64,000 nt of DNA, from positions 248,001-312,000 of the forward strand of contig NZ_JAJNCY010000001.1 in assembly GCF_021026335.1 (NCBI RefSeq), given 5' to 3'. Positions 22,753-31,298 of this stretch are shown one piece after another. The notes beneath the pieces were generated by a model. The model was given only the letters and a program-made list of their open reading frames with translations. It was not told where the DNA came from and ran no database searches. This stretch comes from Rhizobium sp. C1 (GTDB taxonomy: Bacteria; Pseudomonadota; Alphaproteobacteria; Rhizobiales; Rhizobiaceae). Numbering within the stretch: position 1 is the first letter of the stretch; the number at the start of each line of letters is the position of its first letter. The translations under genes and the position numbers were made by a program.

Positions 22753-23982
22753 ATGGCAAAGCACAAGGCGGAAACGCGGAAAGACAGGCTTCGGATCGGA
22801 ACGCCGCTTTGGGTTCGGACCCCGCATTCAACCGTCGATGCAGCGACGCAGCTCGTTCGTGACCGGTATGATGTCATCGTGGTCGGGGCGGGGATATCGG
22901 GTGCGCTCATGGCGGAGGCGTTGACGCGGGACGGGCGGTCGGTGCTGGTCCTGGATCGCCGCGCGCCGGTGCGCGGTTCGACGCCGGCCTCTACCGCGAT
23001 GATCCAGCATGAGATCGATGTTCCCTTGACGAGATTGCGCAGGAAGGTGGGGGCGGATCGTGCGGATCGGGCCTGGTTACGCTCTGCGGCGTCGGTCGAG
23101 GCGCTCGAAACGCTCGTCACGAAGCTTCAGATCGATTGCCAGATGCGGCCGAGACCCGTGCTTTATCTGGCCGGAGACGTGACGGGCGCGCGCGGACTGG
23201 CTGTAGAGGCGAAGGCGCGGCAGGATATCGGAATTGCGGCTGCGTATCTGAACCGCGCTGACCTTGTGGATGGCTTTGGGATGGAAAGAGACGGAGCCAT
23301 TCTTTCGCAGGCCTCGGCTTCGGCCAATCCTGCGCAGCTTGCTGCGGGTCTCCTGCGTGTTGCGATGTCGCGGGGCGCCCGGGTTGTTTCGCCGATCGAG
23401 ATCACCGACATGGCAGAGCTCTCTAGCGGCATTGCGCTTGCCACCGCCAAGGGGGAGGTCCTGGTGGCTGATCATGCAGTGTTCTGCACAGGCTATGAGT
23501 ATCTTGCGCAGATGAAATCGGCATTCCATCGGGTGACATCCACCTGGGCGCTGGCTTCTGAGCCTATGACCGGGCTGCCCAGATGGCTGCGGGACGTGAT
23601 GGTCTGGGAAGCTTCCGATCCGTATCTCTACTTCCGCACCGACGAGGCAGGTCGGGTGATTGCCGGCGGCGAGGATGAGAATACGTCCGACAGCAGTTCC
23701 GATCCGGGCAAACTTTCGAGCAAGGCGAAGGTGATTGCCCGCAAGCTTGAGGCGCTGACCGGCGTCAACATCGGCAAACCCGCCTATCGGTGGTCTGCGC
23801 CCTTCAGCGTGACCCGCGACGGATTGCCGATCATCGATCGGGTTCCCGGCTTCGACAGGGTTTTCACAGTCATGGGGTTCGGCGGAAACGGTATCACCTT
23901 CTCCATGATCGGCGCAGAGATCGTTTCAGCCCTGATTGCTGGCAGATCCGATCCGGATGCGGATCTTTTTCATTTCCGATGA
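22753..23982 (+). CDS. FAD-dependent oxidoreductase of the DAO family
   Basis: The 409-residue protein has an FAD-binding GxGxxG site (VIVVGAGISGALMAEAL, about residue 42), a second acidic end at LVLDRRAPVRGSTPAST, and the C-terminal DAO strand PVFTVMGFGGNGITFSMIGA-type segment (here RVFTVMGFGGNGITFSM). DAO members oxidise amines, amino acids or glycerol-3-phosphate; gamma-glutamylputrescine oxidase PuuB is one. The substrate is not visible. The ATG at 22753 is preferred over an upstream start because the added 77 residues lack sense. Confidence 0.8.
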   Translation: MAKHKAETRKDRLRIGTPLWVRTPHSTVDAATQLVRDRYDVIVVGAGISGALMAEALTRDGRSVLVLDRRAPVRGSTPASTAMIQHEIDVPLTRLRRKVGADRADRAWLRSAASVEALETLVTKLQIDCQMRPRPVLYLAGDVTGARGLAVEAKARQDIGIAAAYLNRADLVDGFGMERDGAILSQASASANPAQLAAGLLRVAMSRGARVVSPIEITDMAELSSGIALATAKGEVLVADHAVFCTGYEYLAQMKSAFHRVTSTWALASEPMTGLPRWLRDVMVWEASDPYLYFRTDEAGRVIAGGEDENTSDSSSDPGKLSSKAKVIARKLEALTGVNIGKPAYRWSAPFSVTRDGLPIIDRVPGFDRVFTVMGFGGNGITFSMIGAEIVSALIAGRSDPDADLFHFR

Positions 23983-24022
23983 TCATGGCCTGAGCGTCCG
24001 CCGGTAGAAGCAATGCTGTCAA

Positions 24023-24055
24023 CCTTCGGCACGCTGTTTGGGCAGGTGCCGAAGG
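24023..24055. terminator. Perfect hairpin between convergent genes
   Basis: CCTTCGGCAC pairs with GTGCCGAAGG, a 10-bp stem with a 13-base loop, between the convergent oxidoreductase and caspase-fold genes. There is no T tract on either side, so termination is uncertain. Confidence 0.4.
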
Positions 24056-24168
24056 CATGTCGGCAGGTTTGTCGGTCCCGACGCGGGCTCCGGGGAGGCG
24101 ATAGCGGGCCGCCCCGGCATGGCGCAATTGCTGGCGCCACGCCCGCCACTGCTGTGGTTGCCTCGACC

Positions 24169-26457
24169 CTAGTGGCACTCATGGCCAGCGTGGCATTTCT
24201 TCTTTTTCTTCGGCGGCTTGGGAGGCTTTGGCGGTTTCGGTGCCTTAGGGGGCTTGGGTGCCGAGACATGTGCAGGCTTTGCGTCCTGACGCGCCATTTT
24301 CGGCGGGGGTGCGGGTCTTGGGTCTTCCGCGCGCTGTGGCGCGGCGGCGCGCCTGTCGGGGCGCGGGGGCAGGGCCTGCGGATCTGGCTGATGTTTCGGC
24401 GGGGCGGGGGCGGCATCCGTCTGGTCGAGCGGGCGCGGCCTGTGGTGATCCGCGCTGCGCGCGGGTACTTCCATGATGTCGGGCGTGGGGCGGCTGGAGC
24501 CGTTCGCCGGCAGGTTTCGTTGCTGAGCTTCAGGTGCCGGCGGCTGCGGTGCAGCCATCTGATGGGCGGCGGCCCGGGGTGGCTCCTGCCGGGTCTCGTT
24601 CTTGAGCGGCGGCATGTTGGCGATCGGCGGCAGCGCCTTGCCGTTCTCGCCCGGGAGTGCGTGTGTGTCTGCCGGCGTTTGAACTATCGCCTTGTTGTCC
24701 ATGAGCGGGGCGGGTGCCGCCTGCGGCGCCGCAGGCTGGCCGGCGTTTTGCAGATGCTGAACCTTCCTTTGCAGCGATGGCGGCAGTGCCACATGCATGG
24801 CGGCCGCGCCTGCGCCTGCAGCGAGCGCGGTGCCCGCAAGCTTTTGGCCCAGGGGAGTGCCCGCGGGCGCTGCTGGAGCTTGTGCCGGGGGCGCAGGCGG
24901 GGCCTGTGCGGATCCGGGCTCGGTGGTCATTGTGTTGGTGGTGTTGTTGTTGACGACCGTGTTGTTCACGACCGTATTGTGGATGTTTCGGAAGATGAAG
25001 TTGTCATGCGGCGGCTCCACATAGGCAGGTGGTTCGACCCAGGCGGGCACGGGCACATAGGCTGGTGTCGGCAGTGCATAGAGGCTGACCGGCGGCGGGG
25101 GCGGCGCAAGTTCGATGAAGGCGCGCTGCGGCGGGGCCAGAAAGACGGGCGGTGGCGGCGGCGCATAGCCGAAATCTGCATCGTCGAAATAGAGGACATG
25201 GCGGTCCACGAAGACGATTTCCGTGGGCGGCGGCGGCGGAACGTCATATTCGATGACCGTGAAGGTCGGCGGCGGTTCGAGCGCGGCTTCGAGATGGGCA
25301 AGGCGGCGACGCGCGTCCCACATATGCGGACCATGCGGATAGCGCCGCAGGTATGACCAATAGGCCTGCGGGGTGTCGGCCAGCCAGGTTTCGCGCCAGG
25401 TGATCGCCTCGCGCCGGGCGGCAACAATGGCGCGGACGCGTCTTGCCATGGCGTCGTTCGGGTAGGCGGCGAGGAAGTCCTCATAGCCGGCGAGTGTGTC
25501 GCGGTAGAGCGCGGCGAAATAGGCGTCGCGCTCGTCGAAATCGCGGATCGGCTTGCTGCGGATATTGGCAGCGTCATAGGCCGGCACGTCGGCCGCCGGT
25601 GCGTTCGGTGCGCGGTTGAAGAAGGTGAAGGGCCCCTTGAACTTGTCGGCGTCCCAGGAGATTTCCGCGCCCTTCGTCAATTCGCCGACTCGCAGCCGCG
25701 TGCGGTCGAAGACATCGGCAAGCGAGAGGCCGCCGGTGCGGATGGTTTCGGCCAGCGCATGGGCGTAAGCGCCGTAAGGCCCGCTTTCCGGTGGGGCGAC
25801 GGTTCCGGGCGTGGCATTGAAGGCGATCAGCTGGCTGGCGTCGGGCTCGACCAGAGCGAGGCCGCCGGCAAGCGGCTGGCCGTTCGCCACGAAAGGATTG
25901 GCGCGTGCGCCATCCAGCACGACGATGCTGCCGCGATTGTTGATCGCGGCGAGTGCCTTGGTGAAATCGGAGAGCCTGAGCGTCTGGACCGGCACGTCGG
26001 CGGCGTTAGCGATCTGGGCGTCGACGGGCGCGAAATAGTTATCGCCCTGATATTGCAGCCCGTAGCCCGAAAGGTAAACGAAGGCGACCGCATTGGGCCC
26101 GGCAGCGGTGACCTTGGTGAGAAAGTCACGCATCGCATCATGCAGGGCGTTGTCGTCAAGATCGCGGGCGCCCACCACATCGAAGCCGGCGGCCTGCAGG
26201 GTCTGGGCGATCAGGCCGGCGTCATTGGCGGGTGTGGGGAGCGGGCCTGCCTTGTAGGCGGCGTTGCCGACCACGAAAGCCAGCCGCTTTTCGGGCGCGG
26301 TTTGCGCGAGCGCCGGGTCGGCGGCGACAAAGCCTGCGAGCATGAGGGCGGCGGCCAGAACCAGGCTGACGGCCTTGCGATAGGTGTCGATATAGGGTGA
26401 AAAACCAAGGGACATTGTGAGGTCTCGCGCAAATGTCTTGTCGAAAGTCTGCTGCAT
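24169..26457 (-). CDS. Exported caspase-fold pseudoenzyme with proline-rich tail
   Basis: 762 residues: signal peptide (about 15-52), caspase/C14 p20-like domain (about 57-270), a linker with WRETWLADTPQAYWSYL, then about 350 residues rich in Pro and Ala ending in Lys-rich KPPKPPKPPKKKKK and CHAGHECH. In active members SGHG and DACR carry the catalytic dyad; here they read SGYG (Tyr132) and LDGAR (Ala184 where Cys belongs). So it should not cleave by the caspase mechanism. The fold and signal peptide suggest a periplasmic binding or scaffolding role; the His/Cys tail could bind metal. The start at 26415 (MSLGFSPY) is an equal choice. Confidence 0.8.
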   Translation of the reverse strand: MQQTFDKTFARDLTMSLGFSPYIDTYRKAVSLVLAAALMLAGFVAADPALAQTAPEKRLAFVVGNAAYKAGPLPTPANDAGLIAQTLQAAGFDVVGARDLDDNALHDAMRDFLTKVTAAGPNAVAFVYLSGYGLQYQGDNYFAPVDAQIANAADVPVQTLRLSDFTKALAAINNRGSIVVLDGARANPFVANGQPLAGGLALVEPDASQLIAFNATPGTVAPPESGPYGAYAHALAETIRTGGLSLADVFDRTRLRVGELTKGAEISWDADKFKGPFTFFNRAPNAPAADVPAYDAANIRSKPIRDFDERDAYFAALYRDTLAGYEDFLAAYPNDAMARRVRAIVAARREAITWRETWLADTPQAYWSYLRRYPHGPHMWDARRRLAHLEAALEPPPTFTVIEYDVPPPPPTEIVFVDRHVLYFDDADFGYAPPPPPVFLAPPQRAFIELAPPPPPVSLYALPTPAYVPVPAWVEPPAYVEPPHDNFIFRNIHNTVVNNTVVNNNTTNTMTTEPGSAQAPPAPPAQAPAAPAGTPLGQKLAGTALAAGAGAAAMHVALPPSLQRKVQHLQNAGQPAAPQAAPAPLMDNKAIVQTPADTHALPGENGKALPPIANMPPLKNETRQEPPRAAAHQMAAPQPPAPEAQQRNLPANGSSRPTPDIMEVPARSADHHRPRPLDQTDAAPAPPKHQPDPQALPPRPDRRAAAPQRAEDPRPAPPPKMARQDAKPAHVSAPKPPKAPKPPKPPKPPKKKKKCHAGHECH

Positions 26458-26762
26458 CGCCGCGCGTCGGCATCTATGACAGCGCCGCGCGATTTCATTT
26501 GTCCCTTGCGATCACACCTCTCCTGCCACTTGAGCTTTTTTGTGACGGAACATTTTCCGCCGCGTAAACGCTTTTTTCGCTCGGTTCGCCCGAAATCTCC
26601 CGGTGTTGACATTTGCGTTTCGTGGCGTAGAGATAAATTTATCAGGTCCGCAATCAATCCGCATTAAGTCGCTGAAATCCCTCAATTCGATGGTGAGCCA
26701 GACTGGTGTAGAGTCCTGCATCGGACCGCCATTCACATGCGCATGACAGGAAATTTGCGGCA
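26458..26762. promoter_or_regulatory. Divergent intergenic region before Rrf2 gene
   Basis: 305 bases between the divergent caspase-fold and Rrf2 genes. TTGACA at 26606 and an AT-rich -10 candidate near 26628-26634 can serve the Rrf2 gene. A perfect 12-bp palindrome GATAAATTTATC (26632-26643) overlaps the -10 and may be an autoregulatory Rrf2 operator. The leader from there to the ATG would be about 120 bases. Confidence 0.5.
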
Positions 26763-27221
26763 ATGTTGTCGATGAAGGGTAAGTATGGGCTGAAGGCCCT
26801 GTTCCATCTGGCGGGTCTGCCGGCGGGCGAGGTGATACAGTCGAGCGAAATTGCCACCGCGCACGGGATGTCGAAGAAGTTCCTCGACGCCATTCTGGCT
26901 GACCTGCGCAACGGTGGCTTCGTCTATGCGAAGAAGGGGCGTTCAGGCGGTTACTGTCTGTCGCGCTCGGCAGACGAGATCATGGTCGGGCAGGCGCTGC
27001 GGGTGCTCGACGGGCCGCTGGCGCCGATTGCCTGCGCTAGCCGCACCGCCTATCATCGCTGCCAGGATTGCGTCGACGAGACGGTGTGCCCCGTGCGGCT
27101 CACCATGCTGGAAGTGCGCGAGGCGATTGCCTCCGTGCTCGACAACAAATCCCTGTCGGACATGCGGGAGATGGTTGAGCGCGAAGGCTCTGGTTTCGAA
27201 CATCTGCTCGACGCGTCCTGA
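26763..27221 (+). CDS. Rrf2-family transcriptional regulator
   Basis: 152 residues. A winged helix-turn-helix (YGLKALFHLAGLPAGE, HGMSKKFLDAILADLRNGGF, GRSGGYCLSR as the wing) is followed by a cysteine set CASRTAYHRCQDC...VC near residues 81-101, like that of Fe-S or cysteine-sensing members (IscR, CymR-like). It converges on the sulfate uptake operon, so control of sulfur supply is a fair guess. A weak AGGA site lies before the ATG. Confidence 0.85.
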   Translation: MLSMKGKYGLKALFHLAGLPAGEVIQSSEIATAHGMSKKFLDAILADLRNGGFVYAKKGRSGGYCLSRSADEIMVGQALRVLDGPLAPIACASRTAYHRCQDCVDETVCPVRLTMLEVREAIASVLDNKSLSDMREMVEREGSGFEHLLDAS

Positions 27222-27231
27222 AGCCGGCTCG

Positions 27232-27251
27232 GGCCGGGGAGGACCCCGGCC
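27232..27251. terminator. Hairpin between rrf2-like gene and cysA
   Basis: GGCCGGGG-AGGA-CCCCGGCC forms an 8-bp stem with a four-base loop in the 36-base gap between the convergent genes. No T tract; it may end transcription from both sides. Confidence 0.45.
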
Positions 27252-27257
27252 GCTTCC

Positions 27258-28289
27258 TCAGAAGATGGCGAAACGGTGGGGGAGGAAGCGGATCAGGCTG
27301 CCCTGTTCCGCCGGTACACCGAGCGGCAGTTCGATTTCCACGCGTTCAGCACCTTCTCCCAGACCCGCATCGATTTCGGCGATCCGCGCGCCGGCCAGAC
27401 GTCGCATGGAGAGGATACGCCCTTCAAATGCGGGACCTTCGCTTTTCAGCTGGATATCGCCGGGGCGGAAGAAGATGTGTCTCGCGCCATTGGCGGCCTT
27501 CGTGCGCAGGCCGGTTCCGGAGCCCCTGAAGATCACGTCCCCATCTGTGATCGTGACCGGAAGCCTGGCGCTGTCGCCGACGAAGGAAAAGACGAAGGCG
27601 GATTGCGGACGGTCGTAGATGTCGTCGGCCGAGCCGACCTGTTCGATCTTGCCCTGGCTCATGACGACGACGCGGTCGGCAAGCTCGAGGGCCTCTTCCT
27701 GGTCGTGGGTGACGAAGAGGGTGGTGTGGCCGGTGCGGTCGTGGAATTCGCGCAGCCACTTGCGCAGGTCCTTGCGAACCTTGGCGTCGAGTGCGCCGAA
27801 GGGCTCGTCGAGCAGCAGGACACGGGGCTCAATCGCCATGGCGCGGGCAAGCGCGACGCGCTGACGCTGGCCGCCGGAGAGCTGTCCGGGATAGCGGCCT
27901 TCCATGCCGGAGAGCTGCACCATGTCGATCAGTTCCTCGACCCGGCGGCGTATTTCAGCCTTCGGCGGGCGCGTTTCGGAGCCGCGCACCCGGAGGCCAA
28001 AGGCGACATTGTCGAAGACGGTCATGTGCTTGAAAAGCGCGTAATGCTGGAAGACGAAGCCGACATTACGCTCCTGCACGCTCTTCCACGAGGCATCCTC
28101 CTCGCCGAAGAGGATGCGGCCCTGGGTCGGATATTCGAGGCCGGCGACGAGGCGCAGAAGCGTCGTCTTGCCGGAGCCGGAGGGGCCGAGAAGCGCAATG
28201 AGTTCGCCGGAGCGGATGTTCAGCGAAACATCGTGTAGGGCCGGGAAGTCGCCGAATTCCTTGCGGATCTTGTCGATGCGGATATCCAT
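27258..28289 (-). CDS. cysA: Sulfate ABC transporter ATP-binding protein CysA
   Basis: 343 residues from an ATG with AGGAA before it ([15 protein letters not shown]). Walker [10 protein letters not shown], signature [14 protein letters not shown], Walker [12 protein letters not shown] and a C-terminal TOBE-like domain. It energises sulfate/thiosulfate import. Last gene of the operon sbp-cysT-cysW-cysA, 10 bases after cysW. Confidence 0.92.
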   Translation of the reverse strand: MDIRIDKIRKEFGDFPALHDVSLNIRSGELIALLGPSGSGKTTLLRLVAGLEYPTQGRILFGEEDASWKSVQERNVGFVFQHYALFKHMTVFDNVAFGLRVRGSETRPPKAEIRRRVEELIDMVQLSGMEGRYPGQLSGGQRQRVALARAMAIEPRVLLLDEPFGALDAKVRKDLRKWLREFHDRTGHTTLFVTHDQEEALELADRVVVMSQGKIEQVGSADDIYDRPQSAFVFSFVGDSARLPVTITDGDVIFRGSGTGLRTKAANGARHIFFRPGDIQLKSEGPAFEGRILSMRRLAGARIAEIDAGLGEGAERVEIELPLGVPAEQGSLIRFLPHRFAIF

Positions 28290-28299
28290 GAATGTATTC

Positions 28300-29169
28300 C
28301 TATTTGTGCCGGCCGTTGCCGACTTCGGCACCGAATTTCATTTCGAGCAGGGTGCGCAGTATGAGGGTGACGAGGGCGAGTGCGGCCAGCAGCGAGGCGA
28401 CGGCAAAGGCGCTGTCGGTCGCATAGTCGTTGTATAGGGCCTCGATCTGCAGCGGCATGGTGAGCGTCTTGCCGCGCACATGGCCTGATACGACCGAGAC
28501 GGCCCCGAATTCGCCCATGGCGCGGGCGTTACAGAGAAGAACGCCGTAAAGCAGCGCCCATTTGATATTGGGAAGCGTGACGCGAACGAATGTTTGCCAG
28601 CCGGAGGCGCCAAGCGAGATTGCCGCTTCCTCGTCTGCGGTCCCTTGCGCCTGCATCAGCGGGATCAGCTCGCGCGCGATAAAGGGGAATGTTACGAAGA
28701 CGGTGGCGAGGAAAATACCGGGGAAGGCGAAGATGATCGGGAATCCCATGGACTTCAGCTGTGGCCCGAGCCATGTGTCCGCGCCAAAGAGCAGGACATA
28801 GACGAGACCCGAAATGACCGGCGAAACCGAAAAGGGCAGGTCGATCAGCGTGGTCAGAAAGGTCTTTCCCTTGAACTCGAACTTGGCGATCGCCCAGGCG
28901 GTCGCAATACCGAAGACAAGGTTGAACGGCACTGCCAATGCTGCGACCGACAGCGTCAGCCAGATCGCCGATTTGGTGTCGCTGTCTGTGAGCGTCTCGG
29001 CAAAACTGTCCCAGCCGGCCGCGAAGACGCGTCCGATGACGGTGCCGAGCGGCAGGACCAGAAACAGCGCCAGGAAAAGCGCGCAGATGCCGATAAGCAG
29101 CCAGCGGACGAGGACGGGTTCGCTGACCGGATTGCGGCGGCGAGAGGGTGTGGCGGATTGATCAACCAT
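28300..29169 (-). CDS. cysW: Sulfate ABC transporter permease CysW
   Basis: 289 residues from the ATG overlapping the cysT stop by eight bases. Six membrane segments; the ABC permease loop [15 protein letters not shown]; typical CysW start region [20 protein letters not shown]. It pairs with CysT to form the sulfate channel. Confidence 0.9.
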   Translation of the reverse strand: MVDQSATPSRRRNPVSEPVLVRWLLIGICALFLALFLVLPLGTVIGRVFAAGWDSFAETLTDSDTKSAIWLTLSVAALAVPFNLVFGIATAWAIAKFEFKGKTFLTTLIDLPFSVSPVISGLVYVLLFGADTWLGPQLKSMGFPIIFAFPGIFLATVFVTFPFIARELIPLMQAQGTADEEAAISLGASGWQTFVRVTLPNIKWALLYGVLLCNARAMGEFGAVSVVSGHVRGKTLTMPLQIEALYNDYATDSAFAVASLLAALALVTLILRTLLEMKFGAEVGNGRHK

Positions 29170-30019
29170 GGCCAAACCTCTTCTGGCTCCAGCTCTGGAT
29201 GCCGTTGATGACGAATAGCATCAGGAACGAGATCGCCAGCATGACGGCAGCAATGGCTGTGGCGCCCGCGTAGTTGAACTCTTCCAGCTTGATGACGATG
29301 AGCAGCGGTGCGATCTCCGATTTGAACGGCAGGTTGCCGGCAATGAAGATGACCGAGCCGTATTCGCCCACACCGCGCGCGAGCGCCAGCGCGAAGCCGG
29401 TGAGGATCGCCGGAATGAGAGGCGGGAGCACGACGAAGAAGATCGTCTGGAAGCGGTTTGCACCGAGTGTGGCGGATACTTCCTCCGTCTCGCGGTTGAT
29501 CTCTTCGAGAACCGGCTGCACCGTGCGCACGACAAAGGGGAAGCCGACCGCGATCAGTGCGACAATAATGCCGAGCGGCGTATAAGCCACCTGAATGCCG
29601 AGAGGGGCGAGGTATTGGCCGATGAGACCCTTCGGCGAATAGACCGCTGTCAGCGCGATGCCGGCCACGGCGGTCGGCATGGCGAAGGGCAGGTCGATCA
29701 GCGCATCGAAGATGCGACGACCATAGAAGTCATAGCGGACCAGAACCCAGGCGGTCAACGTGCCGAAAACCGCATTGGCGAGTGCTGCGGCAAGGGCTGT
29801 GAGGAAACTGATCTTGAGCGCCGCGAAGACGCGCGGATCGAGAACCAGTTCGTAAAGTCCGGCCGGACCGAGCGCTGCCGCCCGAAGCGCGAGCGCTGCG
29901 AGCGGGATCAGAACGATCAGGGTCAGCATGGTCAATGAAAGGCCGAGCGCCATTCCAAATCCTGGAATGACGCTCGGGTGCTTCCACTGCCATCCTTGGG
30001 AGGATTGCGTTGATGCCAT
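29162..30019 (-). CDS. cysT: Sulfate ABC transporter permease CysT
   Basis: 285 residues with six membrane segments, the permease loop EVSATLGANRFQTI and the CysT-typical SFLTALAAALANAVFGTLTA-type second helix (here FLTALAAALANAVFGTLTA). Sits 9 bases after the binding-protein gene. Forms the membrane channel with CysW. Confidence 0.92.
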   Translation of the reverse strand: MASTQSSQGWQWKHPSVIPGFGMALGLSLTMLTLIVLIPLAALALRAAALGPAGLYELVLDPRVFAALKISFLTALAAALANAVFGTLTAWVLVRYDFYGRRIFDALIDLPFAMPTAVAGIALTAVYSPKGLIGQYLAPLGIQVAYTPLGIIVALIAVGFPFVVRTVQPVLEEINRETEEVSATLGANRFQTIFFVVLPPLIPAILTGFALALARGVGEYGSVIFIAGNLPFKSEIAPLLIVIKLEEFNYAGATAIAAVMLAISFLMLFVINGIQSWSQKRFGHG

Positions 30020-30028
30020 GTATCAGTA

Positions 30029-31048
30029 TCACTTCGCCGGCTTGTAGAGCTGATCGAAGACGCCGCCGTCGCCGAAGAACTCGGGTTGTGCCTTCTTCCA
30101 GCCGCCGAAATCTTCAATCGTCGCTAGGTTGATCTTCGCAAAGCGGGCAATATCAGCCGGGTCTGCCTTGGTCGGGTCGTTCGGACGGTAGTAGTTCTTG
30201 GCGATCAGCTTCTGGGCTTCGGGCGAGTATAGATACTCGAGGTACGCCTGGGCAACCTTGGTCGTGCCATGGGCGTCCGCATTGCCCTTTACGAGGGCGA
30301 CCGGCGGTTCGGCCTTGATCGAGATGGAAGGCGAAATGATCTCGAACTTGTCTGCGCCAAGTTCGTCACCGGCGAGGTAGGCTTCGTTTTCCCAGGCAAT
30401 CAGCACGTCGCCGAGGCCACGTTCTGCGAAGGTCTGTGTTGCGCCGCGGGCGCCGGTGTCGAGAACCGGAACATGCTGGAAGAGCTTGGTGATGTAGTCG
30501 CGGATCTTCGCGTCATCGCCGCCGTAAGTCTTCTTGGCCCAGGCCCAGGCGGCGAGGAAGTTCCAGCGTGCGCCGCCGGAGGTCTTCGGGTTCGGCGTGA
30601 TGACCTGGACGCCGTCCTTGATCAGGTCGTTCCAGTCCTTGATGCCCTTCGGATTGCCCTTGCGCACGAGGAAGACGATGGTGGACGTATAGGGCGAGCT
30701 GTTGGCCGGCAGCAGCGTCTTCCAGTCAGCCGGGATCTTCTTCGTCTTTTCGGCGATCGCGTCGATGTCGGCTTCGATTGCCAGCGTCACGACGTCGGCT
30801 TCCAGACCGTCGATGACCGAACGGGCCTGCTTGCCCGAGCCGCCATGCGACTGATTGATCTTGATGTCCTCGCCGGCCGTGGCTTTCCAGTGCTTGGCGA
30901 AGAGTGCGTTATACTGCTTGTAGAACTCGCGGGTAGGGTCGTAGGAGACGTTCAGGATTTCCTGTCCAGCAAAAGCCGGCAATGCCGGGCCCGCGGCAAG
31001 CGCAAGCGAAAGGACAACAAGTCCGGCTTTGAAAGATTTGAGAACCAT
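30029..31048 (-). CDS. sbp: Periplasmic sulfate-binding protein
   Basis: 339 residues from an ATG with a GGAGG site. Signal peptide of about 26 residues ([19 protein letters not shown]...FAG), then [16 protein letters not shown] and [18 protein letters not shown], the sulfate-site segments of the Sbp/CysP family, and [18 protein letters not shown]. It delivers sulfate or thiosulfate to CysTWA. Probably first gene of the operon. Confidence 0.92.
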   Translation of the reverse strand: MVLKSFKAGLVVLSLALAAGPALPAFAGQEILNVSYDPTREFYKQYNALFAKHWKATAGEDIKINQSHGGSGKQARSVIDGLEADVVTLAIEADIDAIAEKTKKIPADWKTLLPANSSPYTSTIVFLVRKGNPKGIKDWNDLIKDGVQVITPNPKTSGGARWNFLAAWAWAKKTYGGDDAKIRDYITKLFQHVPVLDTGARGATQTFAERGLGDVLIAWENEAYLAGDELGADKFEIISPSISIKAEPPVALVKGNADAHGTTKVAQAYLEYLYSPEAQKLIAKNYYRPNDPTKADPADIARFAKINLATIEDFGGWKKAQPEFFGDGGVFDQLYKPAK

Positions 31049-31076
31049 GCAGACCTCCATTGGGTTGATGGTTAAA

Positions 31077-31095
31077 GTCTATAAAAGAAATAGAC
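31077..31095. promoter_or_regulatory. Inverted repeat in sulfate operon promoter region
   Basis: GTCTAT-N7-ATAGAC lies 29 bases upstream of the sbp start in an AT-rich region with TTGACT further upstream on the minus strand. It may be an operator for the nearby Rrf2 regulator or a CysB-like factor; the word is unlike the palindrome before the Rrf2 gene. Confidence 0.35.
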
Positions 31096-31298
31096 ATAGT
31101 CAATTTCGAATTATGCAAACGCAAAACTCATTCCTTTGCGCATCCGATGGCGACGCGCTTGTTCTGAGAAGTGTGTGATTGTTGGAACGAAGCCTGTGTG
31201 ACTTTCCCTGTGAAGGGAAATATTCTTTCAGGCGTTGCCTCGCGGGGGCGGGGCGGATATAGGGGGCGCGCAGGAAGACGCATGCCGAGGAGCCTCCG

